From assembly GCA_024280265.1 (NCBI GenBank), contig JAJRQL010000087.1, forward strand, positions 1 through 39,867: a stretch of DNA of 39,867 nt. Reading direction: 5' to 3'. The position numbers and the translations under genes were made by a program. Below the pieces are notes generated by a model. That model was not told the DNA's origin, made no database searches, and worked only from the letters and a program-made list of their open reading frames with translations. Below are positions 9,059-18,289 of this stretch, one piece after another (position 1 is the first letter of the stretch; each line of letters starts with the position of its first letter). Origin of the DNA: Deltaproteobacteria bacterium (lineage in GTDB: Bacteria; Desulfobacterota; Desulfobulbia; Desulfobulbales; Desulfocapsaceae).

Positions 9059-10678
9059 TCAGTCAATATACTCACCCATGGCTTCCTTTAAAAGAGCTGC
9101 ATTAAAAGGCTTTTGAATAACCTTATTCACTCCTGCGGCATAAGCAGCATCATTATCATTCACCTCGTTCTGGGTGGTTACCATAATGATGGGTAGCTCT
9201 TTGGGACCATATTTTTTTCGTATCTCACCGGCAAGCATCACCCCGGTAATCTCCGGCATATTCAGGTCAGTGAGAACCATAGCAGGTTTTTCAGTCTGCA
9301 ACCACTCAATGGCGGTGGCAGGAAATTCAAAGAGAACAGGTTCGTACCCCAACTCATGGAGCGTTGCCTTGTAAATGCTGAGGATCATCCGTGAATCGTC
9401 AACTGCGACCACCTTGACCTTATTTTCAACCTCATCGTCCCCTTTAATTTTTTTGGCAAAATCCCCAAACCCATTTTCCTCAAGGAGTCTGACGTAATGC
9501 TCCTTTGTATCTTTATGGGCATGGGGAAGATAGATTAAAGATAACTCCTGGAAGAAATCCTCGCCAACCAGACTTAAAAACACTTTATCGACCTGGGCAT
9601 TTACGATGATTTTGGTGATATGCCTGGCTTCATCATTCTTACTGCGCAGAAGATTTTTAATACCGGCAGTAAGAATTTCCGAGTAGTTCTGATCAATGGC
9701 CCTGGCTGCGGCAACACAAACATGATCTTCAGGGTCTGTCAATCCTGCGGTAAGTGTGTAAGCACCCTTGCGCAGTGGGAGAAGAGCCAGGGCCTCATAA
9801 GCTGCAAAACGAACATTGGCATCCTTGGGCTCCTTTCCGAGCAGTTTTCTGATAGGCATAATGGCCGATTCATCCCCGATATCTCCAAGCACATTCAAGG
9901 TATGAATAATGAAATCGGGATCATCCTGAAGCAGGTTACCGATAAGCGCAGGAACCGCTTTGGAGCCAATACGTATCAGCTCCTGTTTTGCATAGATGCG
10001 CATGTGTGCATAATGCGACGCCAGGGTGTCATTTAGTTTTTCAAGAGAAACCGGATCCTGAACATCAGCAAAGATGGAGAGGATCATGTAATCCATCTCG
10101 TTGTCGGTTCCCATCCGTTCAGCAAGGCGGTGCATAGCAGACTGTGTTCCCACCTGACCAAGGGCCTGAATCGCAGCAATAATACGATCTCTGTTTGCAG
10201 CATAGAGATAATCCGTGAGCGTGTTAATTGCCTGAGGATCTCCTATCATTCCAAGGGTCTCAATAATCAACTTAATCTCAGCCTCATCCTGCGAATTGGC
10301 TACCAGATACAAAAGAGCTGGAACAGCCTCTTCAAAACGCAGTTCTCCAGCCACATTGATCAAATGGGTTTTATCCTTAATCGAAGCGTATGAAAGAAAT
10401 TCTATGAGCAGCTCTGGATATGCAAGCAAATTCGACAGAAGGGTCTCTTTGATAATCGGAAGACTGTCGACTATCTCCACATGCTCTGTCATCAGGTGCA
10501 GCAAAGTCGGCACAGTGAACTTAACATCACCACGCGACAACTCATAGATCAACCTGTTCTGGGTCTTCATATCAACATCTGGAAGGTGTGCCAGGACAAG
10601 CTTTGTCTTCAGAGTATCTCCAGTCTGAATATTATCCCGAACCTCATCAATCATATGTTGAGTATTTAATTCTGCCAT
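9059..10678 (-). CDS. HEAT-repeat protein with C-terminal response-regulator receiver domain
   Basis: 539 aa. Multiple HEAT-like repeats (ALGQVGTQSAMHRLAERM, VLGDIGDESAIMPIRKLL). C-terminal KVVAVDDSRMILSIYKATL...PAMVLTDLNMPEITGVMLAGEIR...PIIMVTTQN...GVNKVIQKPF receiver with phospho-acceptor Asp in TDLNMP. Confidence 0.88.
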   Translation of the reverse strand: MAELNTQHMIDEVRDNIQTGDTLKTKLVLAHLPDVDMKTQNRLIYELSRGDVKFTVPTLLHLMTEHVEIVDSLPIIKETLLSNLLAYPELLIEFLSYASIKDKTHLINVAGELRFEEAVPALLYLVANSQDEAEIKLIIETLGMIGDPQAINTLTDYLYAANRDRIIAAIQALGQVGTQSAMHRLAERMGTDNEMDYMILSIFADVQDPVSLEKLNDTLASHYAHMRIYAKQELIRIGSKAVPALIGNLLQDDPDFIIHTLNVLGDIGDESAIMPIRKLLGKEPKDANVRFAAYEALALLPLRKGAYTLTAGLTDPEDHVCVAAARAIDQNYSEILTAGIKNLLRSKNDEARHITKIIVNAQVDKVFLSLVGEDFFQELSLIYLPHAHKDTKEHYVRLLEENGFGDFAKKIKGDDEVENKVKVVAVDDSRMILSIYKATLHELGYEPVLFEFPATAIEWLQTEKPAMVLTDLNMPEITGVMLAGEIRKKYGPKELPIIMVTTQNEVNDNDAAYAAGVNKVIQKPFNAALLKEAMGEYID

Positions 10679-10961
10679 TGTCGTTCCTCAGTCAATTCCA
10701 ACCAATGCAAAGTGAGTTTGTTCTCACTACTGGAATAAAGTAATATTGTATATCTCCTTGAACCTGCTGACTACCTGATACAAATTCAGAATATCACAAA
10801 AATAAGAATTATGTCTAGGAGCTTGTGCAGGAGACAGGAACTTTCAGAAAAAAGGAGGTGAGATGGATGCAGGAAAAAAGGCCCCTCTCCTGCAGAAAAC
10901 AACTACCAGACAAACAGTAAATCCCTACATCCCATCCGCTAACCTGTGACGCATCCAGAAA

Positions 10962-12689
10962 CTATTTGGAAGGGTACCAATCCACACCGATGTGCCGCAA
11001 CATATTGAAACCGCCTCCAAGGACCAAGCTGTCAGCACGCCCCTCACTGTCGAGAAAACTCTGGATCTCAAACGATCTTGTTCCAGAATCACAGAGAATA
11101 ATCAGAGTTTTATCGTGAGGTAGCTCTGTAAAACGTTCTCGAATTTCATTGTAGGGAATAGCAATCCACTTATCCTTTCCAAACTTCTCAACAAAGGGGG
11201 CAGCTTCCTGTGGGTGCCTGATATCAAGAGAAACCCACTCTTCTTCCAATGAAAAATCATCCATCCAGTCAAGAAACGATTCAATACTTACCTTTCTAAG
11301 GCGACCATCACAAAGATTGTCTGCAACGTACGCCAGGGCATTGATTGTATCAATTGCCGCTGAGAATGGTGGGGCATAGGCCATTTCAAGGGTTCCGAAA
11401 TCATCCAGGGTGGCACCACTTGATATGTAAGCCGCCGCAGCATTAATCCTTGCGGAGATTCCATCTCCCATAGGCCCAAATCCCTGAACACCAAGAACTC
11501 TCCTGGTGCGACGATCAAAAACCATCTGGAAACAGACAACAGCCTCCGTGGGGAAGAAATGGGCCCGGTCCGCCGGAGCGGTAAGTGCCACATCCGCATC
11601 AAATCCTTCAGCAAGTGCCACTTCAAGACTGAGTCCTGTGGCACCGATACACACATCAAATGCCTTCATGATAAAACTCCCTACCGCCCCCTTAAAGATG
11701 GAGGGAATGCCAGCCATATTATCACCGGCAACCCGGCCTTCCTTATTGGCCAGGGAACCGAGAGGTGCATAGAATTTTTTCCCAGACACCAGATGCATTA
11801 CTTCAACACAATCACCTGCCGCATAAATAGAGGGATCAGATGTCTGCATTCGCTCATTTACCACAATTGCGCCCATTGGCGAAGTTACAAGTCCTGCATC
11901 CACGGCAATTTCGGAGCGAGGCCTGACACCAGCAGCCATGATGACAATATCAGCCTCAATGGTTCGATTGGCGGTCTTCAGAGCTGTCACCTTACCATCT
12001 TTACCAATAATCTCGGTTGCGCCTTCACCAAGAAAGACGTCAACATCATTATCACGCAGATGTTTGGTAAGCATGGAGGCCAGTGGAAAATCTACAATAC
12101 GCGGTAGAACCTGAGGCATAAACTCAACAACTGCAGTTTCAACTCCCCAGAGATCCTTAAATGCCTCTGCCATCTCAAGACCAATGGCACCACCACCAAT
12201 CACAACCGCTTTCCCAACTTTTCCTTTGGCAATTCTATCCTTGATTTCAATGGCCTTATGGAGGTCAGAAATGGTAAAAACACCATCAAGATCAGCACCT
12301 GGAATGGGAAGAACAAACGGTCTTGAACCCGTGGCAATCATCAGAACATCATAGGGGACATCTCCCTTGTCACCGCTTGCCACATCCTGGACTTGAACCG
12401 TTTTGTCTTTACGGTCAATTCCAAGTGCCCGGGTTCCACTTTTAACAATAACCCCCTTCGCATCCCTGAAAAATGATTCATCCCGAACCATATGAAAACT
12501 GGTGGAGCGTAACTCGGCTTCATCAGAAACATCACCTGAAACATAGTAAGGAATTCCACAGCCGCCATAAGAAAACAGGGTGTCCTGTTCAATGATGGTC
12601 ACCTCCGCATCCTGCATCAGCCGTTTCACCCGGCATGCTGCCTTTGGTCCTGCAGCAACACCACCAATGATTACTATTTTTTTACCCAT
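10962..12689 (-). CDS. FAD/NAD(P)-dependent disulfide oxidoreductase with C-terminal rhodanese domain (CoA-disulfide reductase-like)
   Basis: MGKKIVIIGGVAAGPKAACRVKRL, GGCGIPYYVSGDV (redox Cys), GGGAIGLEMAEAF, YAAGDCVEV. C-terminal rhodanese-like LIILCDSGTRSFEIQSFL. Terminates with TAG. Confidence 0.88.
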   Translation of the reverse strand: MGKKIVIIGGVAAGPKAACRVKRLMQDAEVTIIEQDTLFSYGGCGIPYYVSGDVSDEAELRSTSFHMVRDESFFRDAKGVIVKSGTRALGIDRKDKTVQVQDVASGDKGDVPYDVLMIATGSRPFVLPIPGADLDGVFTISDLHKAIEIKDRIAKGKVGKAVVIGGGAIGLEMAEAFKDLWGVETAVVEFMPQVLPRIVDFPLASMLTKHLRDNDVDVFLGEGATEIIGKDGKVTALKTANRTIEADIVIMAAGVRPRSEIAVDAGLVTSPMGAIVVNERMQTSDPSIYAAGDCVEVMHLVSGKKFYAPLGSLANKEGRVAGDNMAGIPSIFKGAVGSFIMKAFDVCIGATGLSLEVALAEGFDADVALTAPADRAHFFPTEAVVCFQMVFDRRTRRVLGVQGFGPMGDGISARINAAAAYISSGATLDDFGTLEMAYAPPFSAAIDTINALAYVADNLCDGRLRKVSIESFLDWMDDFSLEEEWVSLDIRHPQEAAPFVEKFGKDKWIAIPYNEIRERFTELPHDKTLIILCDSGTRSFEIQSFLDSEGRADSLVLGGGFNMLRHIGVDWYPSK

Positions 12690-12839
12690 CTCAAACCTCC
12701 GATTTTATACGTGAGAACACTCCTTCGCAGCGGAGCTATTCAATTTCATTGATATAGACAAAACAATAAAACCCTGAGAAACACAAGTAGAAAAGAATAA
12801 TTCAAGACTATTTAGTGTCCGCCCGGAAATGATATTTTT

Positions 12840-13090
12840 TCTTTCTGTTCGAGGCGCAGAAGAAATTTTACCGCAGGCATATATCTGATATTCCGAGGAC
12901 AAAGTACCCGGTTTATTTCAACGTTATTAATACCGACAAGCTCATAAAAATCTGACATTGTAGATGGCTAAGTAGATAAGCGCAGACTTCAAAAAACATC
13001 ACATCCGAGGCGCAAACATTTTCTATTGTTTCGGCGTTCTGGAATACGTCGTAACGATTGAAAATGTGAAACAACGAAGGAGGTAAAGAG
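12840..13090. repeat. Intergenic block carrying two dispersed repeat copies
   Basis: 12863-12894 is an inverted copy of 18186-18217 (28/32 identical). 13025-13067 matches 39825-39867 (35/43 identical, same length). Counted by eye. Confidence 0.65.
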
Positions 13091-13176
13091 TTTTTACGAC
13101 GCCATCAATACTGGGTAAAAAAACTTAACACACCGAAGAGTCAGGAGAAAAAAACCATTTATAGACAGACATTACA

Positions 13177-13977
13177 TTATTTAACGCTGCTGAGGCAATC
13201 CAGTACCAGCCGTTGCCTGTCATCAAAAAGGCGCCTGCTGATCAGCCATATTGCGCTGAGGACACCAAAACCGGTTCCTGCTGCGATAAGAAACATGACC
13301 AGGATCTGATATTTAACAGCGTCCAGGGGTGATGATCCACCCAAAATCTGTCCCGTCATCATACCAGGCAGACTGACCACCCCGGCCGCTGCCATGGAAT
13401 TTATGATTGGAATCATCCCAGTACGCATGCAGTCACGCCTGATCTCACCACTCGCCTCCTGCCAGGTATGCCCCAGGAGGAGCCGCTGTTCCACCATTCC
13501 CCGCTGATTATATATCTCAGTGGTCAATCTGTCAGAAGCCAGAGCCACCCCGTTCATGGTATTACCCAGCAGCATCCCAAGCAATGGAATAGCGTACTGG
13601 GGCATGTACCAGGGATCAGCCCCCACCATCACAGTGAGTGCCAGAATAGTCACCGTGAAAGAGGAGATCAGCATGGAACCGGTACTGATCAGATAACCGG
13701 GTGCTCCACGCAACTTCCGTTTCTGCCTGGCCCACACCTCATATCCTGCGACAAGTAACATACAAAGAGACATCAGCCCCACAAAAGGAAGGCTGATACT
13801 GGCAAAAAGCGCCTTTAAAACCATACCGATGAGCAGCAACTGCACTGTCATACGAACACCGGAAATCACAATCCGTTTTTCAAGCCCCAGTCCTATACGC
13901 AGACTGGTTGCAGCAAGAAGCAATAGAAGACAGGCAGCCAGAGAGAGATCAAAACTGCTCAGAGATATTACATTCAT
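13177..13977 (-). CDS. fetB: FetB-like (UPF0014) ABC transporter permease
   Basis: 266-aa multi-spanning protein with GMLLGNTMNGVALASDRL...RRDCMRTGMIPIINSMAAAGVVSLPGMMTGQILGGSSPLDAVKYQILVMFLI, characteristic of FetB/YbbM. Confidence 0.88.
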   Translation of the reverse strand: MNVISLSSFDLSLAACLLLLLAATSLRIGLGLEKRIVISGVRMTVQLLLIGMVLKALFASISLPFVGLMSLCMLLVAGYEVWARQKRKLRGAPGYLISTGSMLISSFTVTILALTVMVGADPWYMPQYAIPLLGMLLGNTMNGVALASDRLTTEIYNQRGMVEQRLLLGHTWQEASGEIRRDCMRTGMIPIINSMAAAGVVSLPGMMTGQILGGSSPLDAVKYQILVMFLIAAGTGFGVLSAIWLISRRLFDDRQRLVLDCLSSVK

Positions 13978-14636
13978 TGCCGTTTCTCCTCTGTTAAACC
14001 CTTTTTCTCAACGCGATAAACCCTTGTTGCCACCCGAAAAAGCTGTTCAAGATCATGGCCTACCCAAAGACAGATGCACTGAGTACCGACACAGAAATCA
14101 AGAACCATGGCCTCAACCACTGCGACCATCTCCTTGTCCAGTGCCGATGTGGGCTCATCGAGAAGAAGTACCCGTGGGTGATTCATGAAGGAGCGAACTA
14201 AAGCCAGACGCTGCCGTTCACCTGTGGAGAGTCTGCTAATCCTCCATCCCATCACATCGGTATCAAACCCTAGATTTTCCAGGAGAATCCGCAATGCCGC
14301 TGTCTGGCTCTTATTGTCAAAATGGGCCCCAACAGTGTCATGCCACCAGAATGATTCGGCAGGCACCATCGCCACTCTTTTTCTCCACTCGGGAGCTGCA
14401 ACTGATGAGCAGGCGTCATCACCGAGAAAACAATCCCCTTCATGGACTATCACATCTGCAACTGCTCTTAACAGTTGCGTTTTGCCAACTCCTGAACGTC
14501 CGGTCAGTCCAATACATTCTCCAGGCCCAATGTCCATACTGTAGGGACCATTGCCAAGAAAGGAGAGTTGAGACAGGTTAAATCCCATTGCGACTCCATT
14601 TTCAGGGGAGGGTGATGGTAAAGGTGCTTCCTTCAT
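13974..14636 (-). CDS. fetA: FetA-like ABC transporter ATP-binding protein
   Basis: Walker A GRSGVGKT, signature LSTGERQRLAL, Walker B VLLLDEPTSALD. Overlaps fetB by 4 bp. Confidence 0.88.
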   Translation of the reverse strand: MKEAPLPSPSPENGVAMGFNLSQLSFLGNGPYSMDIGPGECIGLTGRSGVGKTQLLRAVADVIVHEGDCFLGDDACSSVAAPEWRKRVAMVPAESFWWHDTVGAHFDNKSQTAALRILLENLGFDTDVMGWRISRLSTGERQRLALVRSFMNHPRVLLLDEPTSALDKEMVAVVEAMVLDFCVGTQCICLWVGHDLEQLFRVATRVYRVEKKGLTEEKRQ

Positions 14637-16092
14637 TTTCCTTTGAACTCACTGTAATGGTACCATGATGCTGATCGATGATATTTTTAGTGATGGCAAG
14701 GCCTAGTCCTGTTCCCCGATTTCTATCAGTATAAAAAGGTTTAAAAATTTCTGCTATTTTCTCTTCACTCATCCCCACACCACTATCCTGGATGGCGACA
14801 AATATAGAGCCGTCTGTTCCGGCCACCCCATTTGTGACCCTGAGCACGCCGCCAGTCTGCATGGCCTGTATCCCATTCACCAGGATATTCAAAAGGGCAC
14901 GATAAAAAAGATCAGGATCAATGGTGAGTTTACCTATATCTTCGGAAAGTTCAACCTGAAGCTCTATATTTTTTTCCTTGAGTTCAGATTCTATAAATTG
15001 AAGTACCTGGGTAATGCAATTATTAATGTCAACAGGAAGCAGCTTAACTTTTTTGGGACGAGCAAAATCCAGGAATTCAAGAACAATATTGTTGAGCCTG
15101 GTGGTCTCAGCGACGATAATCTCCGCCAGATTCTCATTTCCGGGAGCCACTTTTCTGATCCTCTTCACTAGAATTTCAGCCGTCGAGCGAACAATTCCCA
15201 GAGGACTTTTGATCTCATGGGAAACAGTGGCCACCATGGTACCAAGATGTGCCAGTCGCTGGGCATGACTAAGTTTCTGCTCAAGGCTCAGGCGCTCACG
15301 AACTCTTTTTTCCATGATCCTGTCAGCCCTGGTAACAATAACCAGAAGAACAAGAAAGAGAACGGACATTACCAGGGAGGAAACAACAATAACTCTTCCC
15401 TGAAGCTCAACGATTGCCTCGTATTCCCGGGAAAGATCCTGGGAAATTTCGATAACCCCCATAATAGGCCCACTTCCACTTGCATCTTCCCGTACCTGCC
15501 GAAAGGGAATAAAGGTTTTCAGCTGACAGTGCACTGCCTGGGTTCCCGGGAGCAGGTTAAGGATGCTGCCACTGGATAATATCTGAGAATTCGAGATTCC
15601 GGAAAGAGCCTTTTCATACTCTATGCCCCCCACATCCTTTTCCCCAACAAGCTCTCTGTTGGTCGAGTAAGAAATAATATTGACACTGGAGTCATAAATA
15701 GTCACAGCTTCCATCTTCATACTGTCAGTTGCATTACGGACAATTCTATCTAGAACCTGAAACTGTTCCGGGTTGGAAAGGGCAATCTTCCCATAACGAA
15801 TAACAGTCGGAAGCACGAACCCTCTAAATACCTGCTGGTTGAGATTTTCCGCAAGGAGCAGAGAGTAGGCCTCACTCTGTTCAAGCATTACATCACGGGC
15901 ATGTCTGGAGATTACCCAGGAGAGAACAAGAGTAAAAATGAGAATTACTGCAAGGCTTGTAAAGGAAAAATATTTCACAAGCTGAAATGGCATAAGGCCG
16001 GCTCGAAGCCGTTCAAGATGCTCCGGGTCATCCACTGCAGCTGATTCGAACTGGAGTTCTTCCGGTTTCTTCTTAGTCACCACAGACTCCAC
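14602..16092 (-). CDS. Membrane-bound sensor histidine kinase
   Basis: Two TM segments flanking a sensor region. H-box ATVSHEIKSPLGIVRSTAEIL. ATPase N/G boxes (LLNILVNGIQAM, IQDSGVGMS, RGTGLGLAI). Confidence 0.92.
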   Translation of the reverse strand: MESVVTKKKPEELQFESAAVDDPEHLERLRAGLMPFQLVKYFSFTSLAVILIFTLVLSWVISRHARDVMLEQSEAYSLLLAENLNQQVFRGFVLPTVIRYGKIALSNPEQFQVLDRIVRNATDSMKMEAVTIYDSSVNIISYSTNRELVGEKDVGGIEYEKALSGISNSQILSSGSILNLLPGTQAVHCQLKTFIPFRQVREDASGSGPIMGVIEISQDLSREYEAIVELQGRVIVVSSLVMSVLFLVLLVIVTRADRIMEKRVRERLSLEQKLSHAQRLAHLGTMVATVSHEIKSPLGIVRSTAEILVKRIRKVAPGNENLAEIIVAETTRLNNIVLEFLDFARPKKVKLLPVDINNCITQVLQFIESELKEKNIELQVELSEDIGKLTIDPDLFYRALLNILVNGIQAMQTGGVLRVTNGVAGTDGSIFVAIQDSGVGMSEEKIAEIFKPFYTDRNRGTGLGLAITKNIIDQHHGTITVSSKENEGSTFTITLP

Positions 16093-17896
16093 AGCGTCTG
16101 CAGACAGATGTATCGCAGGGAACGGTGGTCTTTGCCTGGAAACTTTTCTGGTATTCGGCCCATAGATAGCTCTGTTTGATGGAATGATCTATAATTTCCC
16201 AGGGAAAATAATCGTCTACGCCGTACTGATGAACAGCATAAAATTCAGGCGTTAAACTCTCCTGACGCATCGCCTGTTTCCAGGGTAATCCCTTTGCTGC
16301 CATTAAGGCAAGAACATTGGCAAGCCTGCGGTCGCCTCTCGCCAGAACCGCCTGAAAAAGTACATTATCAGGTTTGTCATGATTCATACGTACATTCGCC
16401 TCTTGCCGCAGTGACTTTTTCAGAAAATCGATTTTTTTATTCAATGATTTCACAGCACCGATAGCTGAACCATCTTCTTCAGGATCCACCTCTTCCCCCC
16501 CAAAAGAATGAAACTGAAAAGGAGTCCAGGGTTTTGGTGCAAAACAATTCACTGACAGGCTGATCTCACAGAGCCGCCCCCTTGCCTTTCCAAGAGGCAG
16601 CATAACTGCCCTGACCTTCCTGATCAACTCAAGCATCTCTTCCAGATCATCATACGTTTCAGTGGGGAGACCTATCATGAAATAAAGTTTCAATTTGTAA
16701 AGACCTACTCCCGCCAGGCGTTCAGCCGCAAGTAGTATATCGATTTCTGTAAGGTTTTTGTTAATAACACGACGAAGTCTTTCTGAGGCACCGTCAGGCG
16801 CTATAGCCACACTTTTCAAGCCACTGTTTGCCAGAAGTTTCAGGAGGGGCCCTGATATACGATCTGCACGAAGGGATGAAAAAGAGAGCGAGCATCCACT
16901 GTCAAGAAAGTATGATGAGAGATTTTCCAGTTCATCCTGATCCGCCATTTCCATACCAAGCAGGCCAATTCGACGAACAGCAGCATTTCGTTCCTCAACA
17001 CCCTTAACCACAGCATCTGCATCCCAGAGCCGCGGAGGCCTGTAGATAAAACCTGCAGCACAGAACCTGCAACCACGCGAGCATCCGCGTCCAAGTTCCG
17101 TCACATAAAGATTTGAGAATTCAGCAGCTGGACTGAGGAGTTGGGAATGAGCTGCTTTTTTTACCGTTGGAACAATAACCTTTGTGACTCTGTTTGGGAT
17201 TCCATTCACAGCAGTATTCGCAAGAATCCTGCCACTGGATTCATCATATCGGGGAGTGTACAAAGCTGGCACATAGGCCCCTTTAATCATTTTCTGAACG
17301 GTAAAAAGTAACTCTGACCTGCTCATATGGGGCAGATTTTTCAAGAGTATAGAAAGCAGGGAGGGAAGTATCCCTTCAGCCTCACCAAGAAGGAAAAGAT
17401 CAGTAAATGGAGCCAGGGGTTCAGGGTTCATAAATGTTGCAACCCCGCCTCCGATGACCAGTTGACTGGCTGAGGAAATAAACCCGTCCTCACGACTCTC
17501 TGCGAAAAGCCCGACACTTGCAGAGAGCAGTAAACGGGCAATATTCACGTAATCATGCTCAAAACTGATTGAATAGAAAAGAAGTGGAAATTCATTGAGC
17601 CCTCTGCCGGATTCAAAGGAACGCAGTGGGGAATGCAGATTTTCCGGGAGAAAGAAGCGTTCGCAAACCAGCCCATCCCGGTCATTCAACAGAGAATAGA
17701 CCAATTGAAAACCAAGACTTGAAACACCAACGCTATACTTGTTTGGATAGAGTAGAGCTACTGGAAGTTTCCCTGTCCATTTTTTCAGATAGGTTCCACT
17801 TTCCTGCTCCAGAAGGCTTCTCTCCCGGACTGCTGCTCTTTTTTTTCTCTGCTTTCCTCTACCCAAATGTGTCACACCGGAAAATAACAGGAACAC
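16073..17896 (-). CDS. Radical SAM protein of the B12-binding-like/TIGR03960-type family
   Basis: TELGRGCSRGCRFCAAGFIYRPPR (CxxxCxxC) and N-terminal LPVALLYPNKYSVGVSSLGFQLVYSLLND. C-terminal Cys-rich CDTSVCRRCGVCGD. Non-ATG start. Confidence 0.85.
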   Translation of the reverse strand: MFLLFSGVTHLGRGKQRKKRAAVRERSLLEQESGTYLKKWTGKLPVALLYPNKYSVGVSSLGFQLVYSLLNDRDGLVCERFFLPENLHSPLRSFESGRGLNEFPLLFYSISFEHDYVNIARLLLSASVGLFAESREDGFISSASQLVIGGGVATFMNPEPLAPFTDLFLLGEAEGILPSLLSILLKNLPHMSRSELLFTVQKMIKGAYVPALYTPRYDESSGRILANTAVNGIPNRVTKVIVPTVKKAAHSQLLSPAAEFSNLYVTELGRGCSRGCRFCAAGFIYRPPRLWDADAVVKGVEERNAAVRRIGLLGMEMADQDELENLSSYFLDSGCSLSFSSLRADRISGPLLKLLANSGLKSVAIAPDGASERLRRVINKNLTEIDILLAAERLAGVGLYKLKLYFMIGLPTETYDDLEEMLELIRKVRAVMLPLGKARGRLCEISLSVNCFAPKPWTPFQFHSFGGEEVDPEEDGSAIGAVKSLNKKIDFLKKSLRQEANVRMNHDKPDNVLFQAVLARGDRRLANVLALMAAKGLPWKQAMRQESLTPEFYAVHQYGVDDYFPWEIIDHSIKQSYLWAEYQKSFQAKTTVPCDTSVCRRCGVCGD

Positions 17897-18171
17897 CTGG
17901 AAAGCGCACCTTGCTAATCACCCCCAGTCGACCTGCCAGCAGATAATCGACAAAATACTACCGACCCGACAAGTCGGAAAACTTTTTTTAGAGTCGCTGG
18001 ACTCTTTTCTGTAGCCCCCTGAGGGGTGTAAGTGCCTTGTTGGTAACTCTAAACTTCTGATTTCAAAAAAAGCTCTCACGGCTTCTCGGAGTCCCCGTAT
18101 CTCGCTTACTTGTTATTTATTACAAGCAACCTTGCAAAATTGCCTTTTCGTCCGATCTCTGCGTTATGTTC

Positions 18172-18218
18172 AAAATTTTACCATTGGAATATCATTCACA
18201 TGCCTGCGGTAAAATTTT
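18172..18218. repeat. Inverted repeat in the intergenic region downstream of ftsZ
   Basis: AAAATTTTACC (18172-18182) and GGTAAAATTTT (18208-18218), 11-bp arms. The internal part is shared with 12863-12894. Confidence 0.6.
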
Positions 18219-18289
18219 TCGCATGCCTTAATTTCGGGAAAAAAATCCTAATCCTTCAAGACTGCCTACAGCTTTAATGGAGTAAGACA

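Noticed and set aside
10845-10900. TGCAGGA...TCCTGCA inverted repeat as a riboswitch or attenuator
   Set aside because: Only a 7-bp stem with an A/T-rich internal loop, downstream of the minus-strand gene; at most a weak terminator and too little to call.
10962-12689. Global TAG reassignment as an explanation for the ftsZ amber codon
   Set aside because: Several genes here terminate normally at TAG (this oxidoreductase, ftsL, and ftsZ itself after TPTYLRKKAN), so TAG still works as a stop. Only partial readthrough or a local lesion/error remains possible.
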